Source of the DNA: Coccinella septempunctata
Taxonomy: Eukaryota; Arthropoda; Insecta; Coleoptera; Coccinellidae
DNA: 64,000 bases
NCBI RefSeq assembly: GCF_907165205.1
Contig: NC_058189.1
Location: 40,760,270 to 40,824,269 of the forward strand
Direction: 5' to 3'
The translations under genes were made by a program, and so were the position numbers. The notes beneath the pieces are model-generated. The model was not told the DNA's origin and searched no databases. It worked only from the letters and a program-made list of their open reading frames with translations. Of the stretch, positions 34,001-45,490 are shown piece after piece; the first letter of the stretch is position 1, and the number at the start of each line of letters is the position of its first letter.

Positions 34001-37000
34001 GTTTTTTTGTGTAATTATTTTTTGTAACAAATCAACAGTTTAATGTTTATTTATGACTAATAAACTATGTGGCTGTTTGTGGCCGGAATAAAAATGTTTT
34101 CAATCTCAAGAAGATTAAACTATTGCTATTTTGGAATATTTCATCAGCAAATATGAGAAAAAAGTTTTTTCTTGAGGAACGATAGGCGAATTCATTATAA
34201 GAATGGTTATGAACTTTAACAAGTCCACAAAAGCTCCTGAATCTCCCCTCCTATTTACTGTTCTTCTTTGAAAATATTTTCATTCTGAACTTTGTATCGC
34301 GAAAAATCGACCTAGAGATATTTTAAATTTTTCATATGTATATTACTCACGTTTTTCTATATTCAGTCTTTTTGTCTCTCTCTCGGCCACCCCTGTCAGT
34401 ATCTCGGTATATTCATATTTTATGTCTTCCCTTTCTGCCAGAGCTTTGATAGGATTCTTGGAAGGTCCTTTCCTCTTCTGTACCCTGATATTCTTCCTCT
34501 GTACCAATGGACTATGTCTCTGAATGGAATCTAAATCATCCAAATTCAAAGCGAATTGTTCCGACTGATTTACTTTCGCATCAATGTTCTTGAAGAAACT
34601 TGTGAACGTAAAATCGTCGGGTCTGAACACCTGAACATTCTTCGTTATTGTTTTGGATGTTTTTTCGATTTCTGAAAACGATTTGATTGGTTAAAGACAC
34701 ATACGAGCAACGTGAGGATAACGAGCTAACTTACTTGCCGTTTCCAAACTGGGATCTGGATTTGACTGGCTTCTCTTCAGTTTCATCAAACCATTCTTTT
34801 CAGGGGAAGTAGGCATCGAAGAAGAGTTAACTGAAAATTAAGTGATTAAATCTCAAACATAATTTATTAAGTTGAAATTAAATATTTGCTTGTATCTAAA
34901 TCTGCTCTGGAGCATAAGTGTTTTATCGAGGTATACCTTTGATGAGTTGATTGTGATTATTAGTCTTGATGAATATACTGAATGGTGATTCCAAAGAAAT
35001 GAATTCCTAGTTTGATTATTACGAATTGAATTTCTAAATATGCTTTATTTTTGTATTTGAATGTATGATATTGTATAATATAAAACACAGTAAATATGTC
35101 ATTGTAGATATTTGAAAATAGTGTCTTCACTTACTTTGTTTTCCCTTGAATCGTCTAGCTTGCGGTGCCTTCTTCGTAGTATCGATCACTGGAATATTGA
35201 CCGGAATGGTGGTTTTGGCTTTCTCCATTTTACCGGATACCGAAAATTTGTCGGCGTCCGACTTCTCCACCCTGCACTTCCATTGTCTCGAAGCCGCATC
35301 CAATTCATCTTTTCTCGATGAAAGGATAGAAGCCTTCTCTGTTATTTCCGCCTGAAAAATGAATTCAGGTTTTATGGAATTAATTCCAGAAATTTTAAAT
35401 TATCCGGTGCTAATCACAGGGTCAAATAAAAGAGTCAGATCATTAGAGAGAGAAATTAAATTTATTGATCTGTCAATCAAACGACTATCGACCACAGTCT
35501 TCCAGCCAGTTAAATACAGTTTTGTTTAACAAAAATTGCAAAAATTGAACATAAATCTTATTGAAAACTGTTGGAAGGTAACAATTATTGTTATGCTGAG
35601 GATTCTAGGTGTTCGAAAAATGGCAAAGCTGGCAACTTTTCCTTTGGTGTCTCTATTGTCTATTAAGTGGTGTATCAATGGCTCGATTATGTTGATATTG
35701 TTTTGGTTTGTAATGAATTTTTTGTAGAGTTTTTGCATTCTTTCCAGTATTGGTTCTGTTTCCATTACCTGGTATAAAAGTTGATTGGATGGGTTGTTGG
35801 GGTCTCTTAGTTTTGTAATTTTTCGTAAGCAAGTTCTTTCTGCTACTCTCATATTAGCCAGAAGTAAATACTGAAGTTATCGGTAAAAACCAAGATTCCT
35901 CGGAAGATGCCTACTTACCGGAATTGTTGGCGAAATGTCAGATTAAATTCATAAAAGATTATTGCTGAACCGACATCCATGAAGCGAAACTCTTTTTAGC
36001 TTATTTATTTATTTTAATTCCTTTTTCATTCAACCACTGATTGAATTCATTTGAACTAGGTAAATGATGGAACGTGAATTTGATTGGACTAACTATTTTG
36101 CTATTCGTATTACTTTAAAGTTTACTGGAAAGAAAGAATTGAACTCTAGTTGATAACGAGACGATTATGGGAACTTCATGAGTTTTTATGACCGATTGTT
36201 ACTGGTATATTGTTGAGGAAAGAATGTAATACTCTTAAGGCCGTTTTCACTCAACCTATCTATCTGTCGTTTCAGTTAGCTGATAGAAAAACCATCTGAT
36301 TTTATTGCTGTCATCTATTTGGTAGATGAATTCAAGAATTGTTTCCTCTATCGTCAGTAACTGAAAGGATGGACACATAGTTTATTGAGAACGGCACTAA
36401 CAGAAGAAAGGTTTCCATAATTGGATATAAAAACAGAATTTACTGTGTGGTGAGGCAGGAAACAGCGGCTCTGGATAGAGTAGGCTGGGTGATCACCCAA
36501 AGCGCCGAAAATCTAAGAGTACCTATCTGGTTTTTACGGGAGCAGTCTGAGCTGTGAGGGATAAAAAATTACAGTGTTTGTAATACCTGTTTTAAGTTCA
36601 CGACCTATACCTTGCTACAATAATATTCTCACGACAGCAATAAAATCGACCAATATCAACTTCCTTTACATTCAAATCCCTTTACTTCAAAAGTTTGAAT
36701 CCTTTCTAGTGGAATTAAAATGACAACGATTCATCATCTAGTTCTCAATATTCCAATACAGAAATACGATTCTAAAATCCCTCATTAGTTTTACTGATAA
36801 ATGTTCATCAACTCGTGAAGTATCGAAAAATAATATCAGTAGGTCTCTTGACATTATTAAAAAAATAATTTAAATTACACAAATTTTGTTCTCGATGAGG
36901 GGGTTTGAAATTCCAATTGATTTATTGTCAGTAATATAGATATTAGATTTCCGGAATGAAAGAACTTTTTTTATTTCTGATTGCATTAAAAAAGTAAAAA

Positions 37001-40000
37001 TTGGTTAGGGGACGTATTTATACGGGTAAGTGAACGTTGCTCGATAAGTCGATAACCTTTAGAAATTTCGGACTAAGAGAGTTATTCAACTATGACGGAA
37101 TGGAGTCCAAATTATTTTTGACTTTATAGAATGGTCCGAAAGTAGTGTAGTGTTTTTTTTAAATGAGAATACCCAATTTTCGAATCATATTCTTAATATT
37201 TGAAGTTCTGATTTCGAAAAATCCCAATTGGAATAATTTATCCGTAAGCCTTTTTTGTCTTAGGCTACATTTTTCGATGAATTTCATGGTTATCATGGTT
37301 TTAAAAAGAGATCATATCTTGAAAGCTATTCGAGATAAATGTATAATATTTTTTTAGCGAATTCCCGAAGAGTTTCCAAGTACCTATTATTCTTCAGTTT
37401 CTCGGATAACTCTACAGGCGATCCAAAGACACTGCGATTTTTCGAAAATGACCTTTAATGAATGTCAATAAGTTAATTTTTCCAAACTGCATGCCCTAAA
37501 CTTTTTTGTCTGTTGGATAATGTAGTAGAGGTCATCTTCATTTTTATGCAAACATTTTTGGCATAGCATGAATTTTAAAAACTTTCCATTTTAGGTCTAA
37601 AATGTTTCCATAAAAATGAAAACCACCTACTCCGTTATCCAACAGACAAAAAAAATTCAGGTCATGACATTTGAAATATGAAATTATCAAAATTTACATT
37701 TTTTAATAGTCTTTTTCGAAAAATCGCTTGGTCCTTCGGATCGCCTGTAGTGAATTGAAGAATATTCGAAAACTTTTCGGTAATTGGATAAAAAGGTCAG
37801 TTATGTATCTCTAACGATTTTCAAGATATTATCTCTAAGTAAAACTATCATAACTATGGAATTGTCGAAAGGGTGGCATACGTCAAAAACGACATAGATA
37901 AATCCTCGGATAAATCATGACAATTGGGGTATTTCGAAATCAGAATAATATGTAGATTAAGGATATGATTAAAAAATTGGGCATTCTCCTTCGAAAAAGC
38001 AGGATGGATCGCGTTTCGAACCAGCCTATAAAGTCGAAAATAATTTTATCTTATGTGCCAAGTAGAGTCGATTCTACCAAAATTTGAACCATTCTCCTAG
38101 TCCAAAATTTTTAAGACTTATGGACCGATCGAGCACTGTTGACTCAGACTCTACAGCGTGATTCATTGGGAAATTAGCATACAATCAATGAAGATGAAGG
38201 ACACAGAGGTGCTTCTGAATAACCTATATTTTATGGGTCTAACACTCGGTCTAACATTCTCTGCAGCCAAGATACAGGCTGATTCACCAATTTTCTCCAT
38301 TTTTTCGGTTAGTTATAACTTGTGAACCAATCGATACATTCTTGTGATATTTTTTCGTATGTTGTTTGTCATGAGTGCTACCGATTATCATTATAAAAAT
38401 GTACCATTTCATTCCAGGTCCGGCTCTAAAAAAATTTATGAATAGGTTTCGAGACGAAACAATATCGGAACAACACCCAGTCAATCAATATTTTGAAATT
38501 TCATTCACAAATTTGAAAAGAGCAGAAAAAAATAATTATGAGCAAATGTGTTTAGCGTTTCCGCATACAATTTTTTCACTTGTTAGCTTGAGTCAAATCT
38601 AGATGTTTCGAAAATTAGGTAGCACAAAAATAAAAAGAAAAGAATTGTTTTCATGGAACGATAGTTTTCCAGCTTCAATCATAAACTATTTTTTATTAGG
38701 TTAATTGCTATATCCCAACCCCCAACCTCATTGAAAAACGAGAGGGCATGTCCGTATTTTTGACAAATTTTATAATCAATGATTACCTTTCAAACACCTT
38801 GTATGCGTAAATTGATAATTATTTTGCGCCCTATCTAAAACAAAATAAGAAGGAATGTTTCATTCGCTTAATTTTGAAAAAAAAATGTTGCAGTAAATCT
38901 ACATTTCGAATTGATTCGAAAGATTGAACATCTTGACATTTTTTTAGAACAAGTGTATAATTATCTCTCAGCTATTTTGATGTATTCTTGATGAAAATAG
39001 TAAAATAGAGCAGGCCATACGTATTGTTGAATGTATTAAATAATGCACTTTAGGTTCGTCATCCCAAAACGCCTTCAATTCAGTGTTTTATTTACTAAAC
39101 TAAACAATATCTAAGAACTGCTCTATTATTCTTATCGAGAATACATCAGAAGAGTGAGGAAAGGATCATACTCTAGCTGAAAAAATAATTAGAAATTCTA
39201 GTTTTTTGATTTTCTGTTTTCTTCGTAATGTAGATTTATTCCAACGTTATATCTGTGTAGAATAAAGTTATGATTTCCTCGAAATGAATTGGGATCCAGT
39301 GATTAAGAAAATAAAAAGAATTTATGATTACATGGATTTGGGGAAGACAAATTATTTATTTTTTAATTATCTTTCACCTCATTAAGGAAACACCTAGATT
39401 GGCCACGATTTAAAGATTGAAAAACTTGTATGCGGAAAAATCAAATACACACAGTTCCTCTTATGCTTTTCCGGTCTTTCGAAATTTGTAAATAAAATTT
39501 CAAAATAATGACATACAGGGTAGACCTACTAATTAATTTTTTTGAGGCCGGGAAATGAAAAAGGCTTTTTTTATTTTTTTTATCGACTCAACTGAGAACG
39601 AAGAATATATAAGCCGAATATTATGAAAATATGTGGGTTGTTTCATAAGTTACGATTAATTGGAAGAATAATCACGAAATTATCTTGTATCCTAGTAATG
39701 GAGAAAGATAGACCCGAGGATAGACCCATAAAATAAATGTTATTTAGCACCTTGATGTCGTCTATCTACCCCTACTCTAGAGGCATTTTCCAATGAATTA
39801 CACTGTATAACATAATTCGATATTCTGAATATTTATTACTCAATAATTGATTAAAATAAATAGATCTTAATGCTTCAGTCTATCCTATCAAACTTTGTAA
39901 AACCGAGCAATATATTTCGGCAATTACACGAATTGATAGATCAGTGGATTAGATCCTTGAGCTAAGTGAACCACTGTATATCCACTTAATTTCCTCAAGT

Positions 40001-43000
40001 CCACAATCATTATCGAGAAAATATTTTCCTCCTACGCTTTTCTCAACATTTCATTGGCTGAAACCGAGAATAAAACCATGCATTCTTCAACAAAAGTCAT
40101 TCTCAATCTCGCAATTTATAACAGACTTTTCAGAACTGATAATTACCCTCGAGTCATCCGGCGAAAATCCGATAGAGATAAGAAATTTAATCAGAAACAA
40201 CACCAATAACACCAACGCAAAAAGTTCACTATACATCGCGGTTGCCACCGCAAAAATGCACACAATAACAACAATCCACAACTAAATGCGCCTTACAAGT
40301 TTAGTACTAATAAATGAATTGATGCACTTCCAGCAAATGATTAAAAATAAATTCAGCCAACGCAAAGCTTGTTTTCGTCGGGAAATGAACCGCTTGGGTC
40401 GTTTACGGGACGATTCGAAGATTGTTCGTACTCTCTTCAAGCAATTGTTGGTTCAATGAAATTTTTAATTCGCTTCTGATACATAAGTGCCCGTTACTGC
40501 TCATATATCATTTAATTCCATAAATGGCCAAAGAATCAAAGCGGACATAATTTCTCCTGTTCGTTATGGTAGAGAAGAGAGCTGTGTTTTCACTTTTACG
40601 CGTCTTCCAGCATGAAAAACAAATAATGCACTATACTTGAACCCCGGGATAATGAAATTTCGCACGTCAAACAGGGCCGGCCTACCAGCAGAATACTGTG
40701 TGCGTGGGCAAAATTCCATGAATGGCAGCTCTGTAACCATTCTTCCGCTTCCGATCACGATTTTCAAAAGATGTTGTCAGCTTGGACATAAATATATACA
40801 GGGTGTCCCGGAAATTGTGGGAAATCTCTCGGATTCAGATAGAACATAAAAAATGAAGATGACAAGATCCCATAATTTTTTTCCTAGCGGCCCTCCCTAC
40901 GAAGATACGACCTCCTAAATGACGCCACTGGAAATCCATTTTAGTGGAATAAGTTTCAAACTACTCGATATAATTTAATGAAAATTTGATATGACTAATA
41001 GTAGTAAGGACCTCTTATATTACCGCACTCAAATTTCAATTAGCTAGTTCAGTTTACCAGGGGCGGACTGGGTTGTACATTTTAATGCTTACACGTTTAA
41101 CACCCTGTATGATAAGGTGCTAAAAAATACAAATTTGGATACCTTGAACATTAAGCTAAAGAAAAGGTACTCTTGTTCAGTGTCGATAAAATGAACCGTT
41201 TTCGAAAAAAAAAATAATGAAAGAAGTCAGTAATTTTTTAATTTCTGTTGAAAATAACATAAATAACAAGTCTAGTTTTTTGTCTGCAAAAAAGTGTGAT
41301 ACGAAAGTTATTGAAGGAACAAAAAAGTTTTATTTTGTGTTATACAACAATAACAAAAAAGTTTGAAAATCATCCTATTAAAATGAATTTCCAGTGGCGT
41401 CATTTAGGAGGTCGTATCTTCGTAGGTAGGGCCGCTAGGAAAAAAAAAATTATGGGAACTTGTCATCTTATTTTTTTATGTTCTATCTGAATCCGAGAGA
41501 TTTCCCACATTTTCCGGGACACCCAGTATATGGAATGGCCCTTGAAGTGCTAGGAATGTATTTATTGTGGTACACACATGTGTAGCGCGACACTAAGGCA
41601 GTGGCGTAAATTATACAAATTTGTATATACCTCCTTTTCGTATTGAAAATTCATATGGCAATGACGTCATAGTCAACTATCACAATTGTTATATGCCACC
41701 CTGAGCAACTATCTCACTACAGTCTTTGGACAACAACAAATGTTTATTTTACATTCCTTGTATCTATGTTCGAAGATTTTCAGTATTATGTTGTTCTGAA
41801 TGGTTGTGTTCAATCAAATTACCTCGAATTAACTGATTTCATTGGATTTCTACTAGAGCAAAAATTCAATAAATTTAATTAAATAACCTGCCAACTTGAC
41901 TAACTTGAGTGACTTGAACGAACTAGTTTTCGAGCCCTTTTTATTGGAAGAACAATTCGAGACTAGACGTATCATATATATTTTGAATCGGAAAGAAATA
42001 TTGGACTGGATTGTATAAAAAAAAATAGGTTTTATTCAAATGAAACCTTCGACTACGCCACTGAATTCTACATAAAAAAGTGACTGTAGAATGTAAAATT
42101 CGTTCTCGATATTACTCAAACTTTTCACTTATAACTTGAGAACAAAAGAAGATGAAGGGATGTGGTAGCCATTATCCTACTGAAGATGTCAAAATTGAAA
42201 ATTAATGTACTCCTCGAGATTCTGAACAATTCTTCTCAAGAGGCGAGAATTAGTTGATAAGGCATAAAAATTCGTTATTTGGTAGGGATGTGAAACTTTA
42301 CATACCCTTTGAAAATAGTCATAAACAAATTAGCAATCCCACTAAATAGAAATCTTCTATGTCGTCATGTCTCATATTTGGGACATCCCATAAAATTTTC
42401 TTACCTAAGAAAGAGTGCAATTTTTAAATTACTAATCGGCCTGTCCGAGCATATAATGCACACACAAAAAAATTAGCTGAAGGATTTAGACTGGATATCT
42501 ATAAATTACCAACTCCGTCTCTGTGAAGTGCAATAAATTCATATTTTAATAAGGCATGATAGTTATATTCTAAAATCGTTTATATCCTCTCCTATGTTTC
42601 ACGAATCTCATGAAAATTTGAAATCGTCAGATGTAAATAAGCATTCAGTGATTTGATACTATTTTTCTTCAAATCGGCCTCCCGAATTTCAAGATACAAC
42701 GTTGTTTTCCTTAACGTAGCAAAATTTTTTCAACGGAAAAATTAAAAAAAAAGATTCGAATTCTGCATTACATTCAGTTCCTCCTTTCTCGAAAAATTTA
42801 AAAGAGAACTTTCAACAATATTTCTCGAATTCCTTCAGTCATACTTAGGAGTATTATTTAAAAATTCATGAGTAAGAAACGAGTACCCATACCGAATTGA
42901 AAAAAAATAGTCATGGCCCCCAAGTAGGACTATATGGGTATTTTTGAGAAATGTATTTGAAAAAAATAACCTGCTCAATTTGCATCTAGAAAACCTGGAT

Positions 43001-45490
43001 ATAGAATTGAGAACAAATTTAGTTCTTCATCTTATGACAATGAAAATGAAATATGTCGTATCTTGAAATGTAGGAGGCAGATTCAAAGGAAAACAGTATT
43101 TACAACGTTAAATAGTCTATCAGTGGAATTAATAAAACTTTGATTGTCCGATCAACAATTTGACAATCACTCGAATTCTAAAACAAAATCTCTAAAACAA
43201 AATCACTAAAACCTTTTCATTTCTGAATATATTGAAGAAGTAGCAATTGAGAATAATTGAATGGACGTATGAACATCATTATTTGAGGCGAGAATGATAT
43301 TCTGAATTATCGATTAAAAACAAATAGATGTCTATTCGTCAATCAAGCGTCGACAGCCCGATCAAGGTTTATGAAACCCGGAGTATATCTATCGAATAAA
43401 TGTATACTCCATTCACATTTATTTTAGCAGTCGGTTGGCCATGAAATAATTTTCTCAAGTTTTTGTAACTAGAACGGAGTAAGGTTGGCACTCATGAAAT
43501 GTCGTAAATGTCATAACGCCGTTGCCACAACTTATATCAATTTTTATAACGAAAATGCCGAGAGTGATTGGAAAAAGAGACAGGGTTTCAGGAAGTGCTA
43601 TTTAGAATTCAGTTCCGCTCATTTAAATAATTATACCCTGATATTCTAAAATCCACAATACGTCAGACGGTAGCGAACATATTCAATGTAAGAGAATTCA
43701 TGACATATTTCATCTGAATCTAAACGACTTACATTTCAGCTGAATATTTCCACAATCAGAAAGATTGTGAATGAAGAGGATGACAAAGAATTTTCTTCTA
43801 TTGGGAGACCCAATAGAGTGGTGGCATTTGAGAATTTCATGTTTGAGTGAATTCATGCGAAAAGTTTACTACAGGATTTTCGATGAATGTCATGGTAGAA
43901 TAAGTTCCCGAGAATTGATTTTTCTATTTTTCATTTGACTTCTTCTATACATTGTAAATGGCTTGAGGTACCAATAAATACCTAATTATTATTATTATAT
44001 CAATGTATTAAGATGAACAGCCACAAATACGCGCCAGTTGTCCTGCTAATTGTTTATTCATGTGAAATTTTTGTTCAAAGATGAAGTTCATCTTGACTTG
44101 AAACTTCCTTCAACTCCTTTTACTTATATTGATGCAGAATGATTTTTGTTGAAGAATTTAACATTCTTGCAATTAATTGTTAATTCCTTCGGGAGATACC
44201 CATTCCCAACCACTGTATCATATGCATTTCATCTTTGGGTTGATTTTTTTGAAACCTACAACTGATGTAATGTATTCAAACTTTAGCTAGTGCATATTTT
44301 CATATTATACTGATCTCTCGTATTTTCCATGCAAAAACTGGAATTGGTATGCCTTCAATCAGTTTGTATAAACTTCAATGATGTTCGTCACATATTTTCC
44401 GAAGAGATTCAACATTGTGATAAAATACGTAATAACAGAAACTTTTACGTAGAACGGGCAACATTGCGTTGATTTGAAACCCAAAAATGTTTTGACAAGC
44501 GCCATAACCCCACATTTTCGTACTATACAGAGTGAAATGTGTCAAATTTTCATGGCTAACCGAGTGCTAAAATAAAAGTGAATAGAGTATAGTTTCAGAA
44601 TTCTGAGTTGAATATGGTCCCAAAAGATGAGATGAAATAACGAATTAAATTGAAACGCAGTAGATAGTTGAAGGGCACCGAAAAGATTTGCACAAAATTT
44701 CGTCAGATCATATAACTTGGAAATAAAAAAAAATTGTATCACGAAAGATACTCGCATTTTGTACATTATCCTAGAGCCGTGTAATAGTTTACAATTCGAT
44801 CGTATCTGTGTTTATGGAAATAATTTTTTTTCGGGCAGCCCATTAGATGTATGTTCATTACTTGGATGGACAACCGCTGTTTTTATGCATGTAAACAAAT
44901 GCGCAAAAGCACCTATTCAAAATTATTTAAAGCAAAATTGGTCCTAATCGTAATAGTTTACAATTCGATCGTATCTGTGTTTATGGAAATAATTTTTTTT
45001 CGGGCAGCCCATTAGATGTATGTTCATTACTTGGATGGACAACCGCTGTTTTTATGCATGTAAACAAATGCGCAAAAGCACCTATTCAAAATTATTTAAA
45101 GCAAAATTGGTCCTAATCACCTGAGTGAAGTGAATATTCCGAAGGATATTGCGATATAAAGATAAACTAGTTTTTCGCTTGGTATCAGCGATTGATGACA
45201 CTTCGTGACCCGTTACTATTGAACATTCTTTACTTACATTATATTTATTCTTCTCTTTCAGCAACTTGAGTTCGTCTTCAACGGTGTTGGTCTGTACATA
45301 GCGCTTCCGCCATTCTGACTCGCCTTTCCTCTGCAGGGTCGCCTGCAACTCCGCAATCGACTGGGGCATGTCTCCTTCCTGCGTCACCTTTCGTACAGTT
45401 GTTGTGTTGCTTTGTCGTACTGTGACCTTGTGCTCATTACCAAAAGCAGCTTGACTCCTGCTTTTCGATAATATACCTTCTAAGGCTTGC
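24833..45490 (-). CDS. Svil: Supervillin-like gene, 3' eight exons (5' partial)
   Basis: Encodes a large actin- and membrane-associated scaffold of the villin/gelsolin superfamily. Supervillins link cortical actin, myosin II and membrane. Exons, 5' to 3': 45490-45238, 35351-35135, 34830-34735, 34671-34351, 31694-30219, 28453-27995, 26640-26351 and 25075-24833. Every junction has GT-AG and compatible phase (0,1,1,1,1,1,0), giving about 1,117 residues. Domains: a charged linker, five gelsolin-like repeats and a C-terminal headpiece. RPDW followed by ETILFKEKFLDW and LPEGVDP in the headpiece are characteristic of supervillin rather than villin or gelsolin. The first exon shown starts with 1 nt of a split codon, so upstream exons exist but were not recognised to base 64000. 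Introns hold many transposon remnants. Confidence 0.93.
25076..26350 (-). other. Svil intron G-H, holds a LINE fragment
   Basis: A 1,275-bp intron. Most of it (25523-26265) is a retrotransposon 3' fragment described separately; the rest shows nothing recognisable. Confidence 0.7.
25523..26265 (-). pseudogene. 3' fragment of a non-LTR retrotransposon inside Svil intron
   Basis: The minus strand encodes the region after the reverse transcriptase core: SILKYSAVVWSPY near 26190, then VQRKFLKWISYTT, a GLRSLDFRRDNFSIM block, LVNNLIDC and LRTREVFHI (26126-25842). The frame is shifted near 26160. The 3' end is a (TTTA)n run on plus (25524-25550), so this is a 5'-truncated copy. The tail type matches the retrotransposon at 54325-57098, but protein relatedness was not tested. 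Confidence 0.75.
26351..26640 (-). CDS. Svil: Svil exon G, gelsolin-like repeat 5
   Basis: 97 residues, starting LFLIDNGHELWLWQGWWPKV and ending DVAELNLA. HELWLWQGW is the conserved last strand pair of a gelsolin repeat. RRAAMGTAVNYWRARHG is the long helix. Acceptor TTCTAG, donor GTGAGT, phase 0 into the headpiece. Confidence 0.9.
26641..27994 (-). other. Svil intron F-G
   Basis: 1,354 bp. A (TTTA)n run at 27577-27599 resembles the 3' tail of the LINE fragment in the next intron and may mark another very short 3' remnant. A pair of opposed AAAAACAGA / TCTGTTTTTG words near 27350 and 27455 is too short to call. Confidence 0.4.
27995..28453 (-). CDS. Svil: Svil exon F, gelsolin-like repeat 4
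   Basis: 153 residues, from GEVEKEAHLIEVSC through SSLVLVNSEKNKITIWHGCK to QLYSASQP. The order of the repeat (HLIEV, LVLVN, ITIWHGCKS) matches the fourth gelsolin-like unit. An acidic insert (QKEIEEGEEDPEF) follows. Borders TTACAG and GTGAGT, phase 1. Confidence 0.9.
28454..30218 (-). other. Svil intron E-F, nothing recognised
   Basis: 1,765 bp of AT-rich DNA with no coding or repeat structure I can support. Confidence 0.5.
30219..31694 (-). CDS. Svil: Svil exon E, gelsolin-like repeats 1-3
   Basis: A 1,476-nt exon. After FAIEALAGLASKEDF the first repeat spans roughly residues 25-125 of the exon (LPYKDLMLIQVKGRR, then EGDCYILIT). The second is around FVFDFGTEMYVWSGKNAS and extends to RPDWTLFSK and ETILFKEKFLDW. 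The third runs from EFDTSQITMWRV through SYIVKWKF to FLRLFNGKMVIYRGK. The actin- and calcium-binding surfaces typical of gelsolin cannot be judged by eye. Frame intact throughout, arguing for a functional gene. Confidence 0.93.
31695..34350 (-). other. Svil intron D-E, nothing recognised
   Basis: 2,656 bp. Two similar stretches around 32330-32420 and 32550-32640 (GTTAGATTTCAA, then TTGAATAGTA and ACATTTTTC) look like an old direct duplication of about 100 bp. Confidence 0.4.
34351..34671 (-). CDS. Svil: Svil exon D
   Basis: Encodes about 107 residues, IEKTSKTITKNVQVFRPDDF to LNIEK. It contains the stretch SFFKNIDAKV and a basic VQRKNIRVQKRKG segment just before the gelsolin repeats. Phase 1 at both borders, GTGAGT donor at 34350-34345. 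Confidence 0.87.
34735..34830 (-). CDS. Svil: Svil exon C (96 nt)
   Basis: A short exon encoding NSSSMPTSPEK, then LKRSQSNPDPSLETA. Ser/Pro-rich with possible proline-directed phosphorylation sites (TSP, SNP). Bordered by TTTTCAG and GTAAGT. The intron to the next exon is only 63 nt. The length keeps the frame, so it could be skipped as a cassette; this is inference. Confidence 0.8.
35135..35351 (-). CDS. Svil: Svil exon B
   Basis: 72 codons plus one base, starting AEITEKASILSSRKDELDAA and ending APQARRFKGKQ. Phase 0 at its start and phase 1 at its end. Acceptor TTTTTCAG at the right border; donor GTAAGT at 35134-35129. Basic linker with a WKCRVEKS segment. Confidence 0.85.
35526..35852 (-). 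pseudogene. C-terminal fragment of a retrotransposon protein
   Basis: The minus-strand ORF reads RVAERTCLRKITKLRDPNNP, followed by ERMQKLYKKF and a tail that loses similarity near the end. Such AERTCLRKI-type segments lie at the extreme C-terminus of several LINE polyproteins. There is no catalytic domain and no start context. The assignment rests on pattern memory and could be wrong. Confidence 0.4.
37025..38145. mobile_element. Worn 1.1-kb palindrome in Svil intron
   Basis: Inverted arms around a centre near 37581. Well-matched stretches: CTACAGGCGATCCAAAG at 37412 with its inverse ending 37750; CTGATTTCGAAAAATCCCAA at about 37206 with its inverse near 37940; and AACGTTGCTCGAT at 37033 with its inverse at 38128-38140. 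Arms differ by many substitutions and small gaps, so it is older than the palindrome at 4537-6410. No ORF. Confidence 0.7.
40087..40281 (-). CDS. Small ORF with hydrophobic N-terminus, doubtful
   Basis: 64 codons on the minus strand. It starts MWIVVIVCIFAVATAMYSEL, like a signal peptide, followed by a second hydrophobic stretch (LFALVLLVLFLIKFLI) and an acidic tail. It lies in the large Svil intron just downstream, on the same strand, of slightly CpG-richer DNA at 40360-40450. It could be a first exon, a small secreted or membrane peptide, or chance. No family recognised. Confidence 0.2.
   Translation of the reverse strand: MWIVVIVCIFAVATAMYSELFALVLLVLFLIKFLISIGFSPDDSRVIISSEKSVINCEIENDFC
40799..41526. 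mobile_element. 728-bp MITE with TATA target duplication
   Basis: Ends CAGGGTGTCCCGG and (inverse) CTGGGTGTCCCGG, then about 150 bp of inverted similarity on each side. This includes a TTTCCAGTGGCGTCAT block and its inverse, and GGTCGTATCTTCGTAG on the right. TATA flanks both ends (40795-40798, 41527-41530). No coding capacity; the small ORF on the right arm is incidental. Confidence 0.8.
44781..45118 (+). repeat. 169-bp perfect tandem duplication
   Basis: 44781-44949 and 44950-45118 look identical base for base, both beginning GTAATAGTTTACAATTCGAT and ending TTGGTCCTAATC. No divergence seen, so the event is very recent or an assembly artefact. Confidence 0.9.
45238..45490 (-). CDS. Svil: Svil exon A (first recognised)
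   Basis: Encodes about 84 residues, beginning (after one base of a split codon) QALEGILSKSRSQAAFGNEH and ending LLKEKNKYN. Acceptor TTTTCAG abuts 45490; the donor is GTAAGT at 45237-45232, phase 0. It is Lys/Glu/Gln-rich and probably helical, in the linker region N-terminal to the gelsolin repeats. The next exon lies 9.9 kb away. A 169-bp tandem duplication begins 120 bp inside the following intron. Confidence 0.85.

Larger units (their letters stand above)
35352..45237 (-). other. Large Svil intron A-B, rich in repeats
   Basis: 9.9 kb, the longest intron found. It contains a LINE C-terminal fragment (35526-35852), a worn palindrome (37025-38145), a TATA-flanked MITE (40799-41526) and a 169-bp tandem duplication (44781-45118). 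No further exon was recognised. Between 38146 and 40798 only a 64-codon ORF with two hydrophobic stretches stands out (40087-40281, minus). Between 41527 and 44780 nothing is supportable. Confidence 0.6.
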
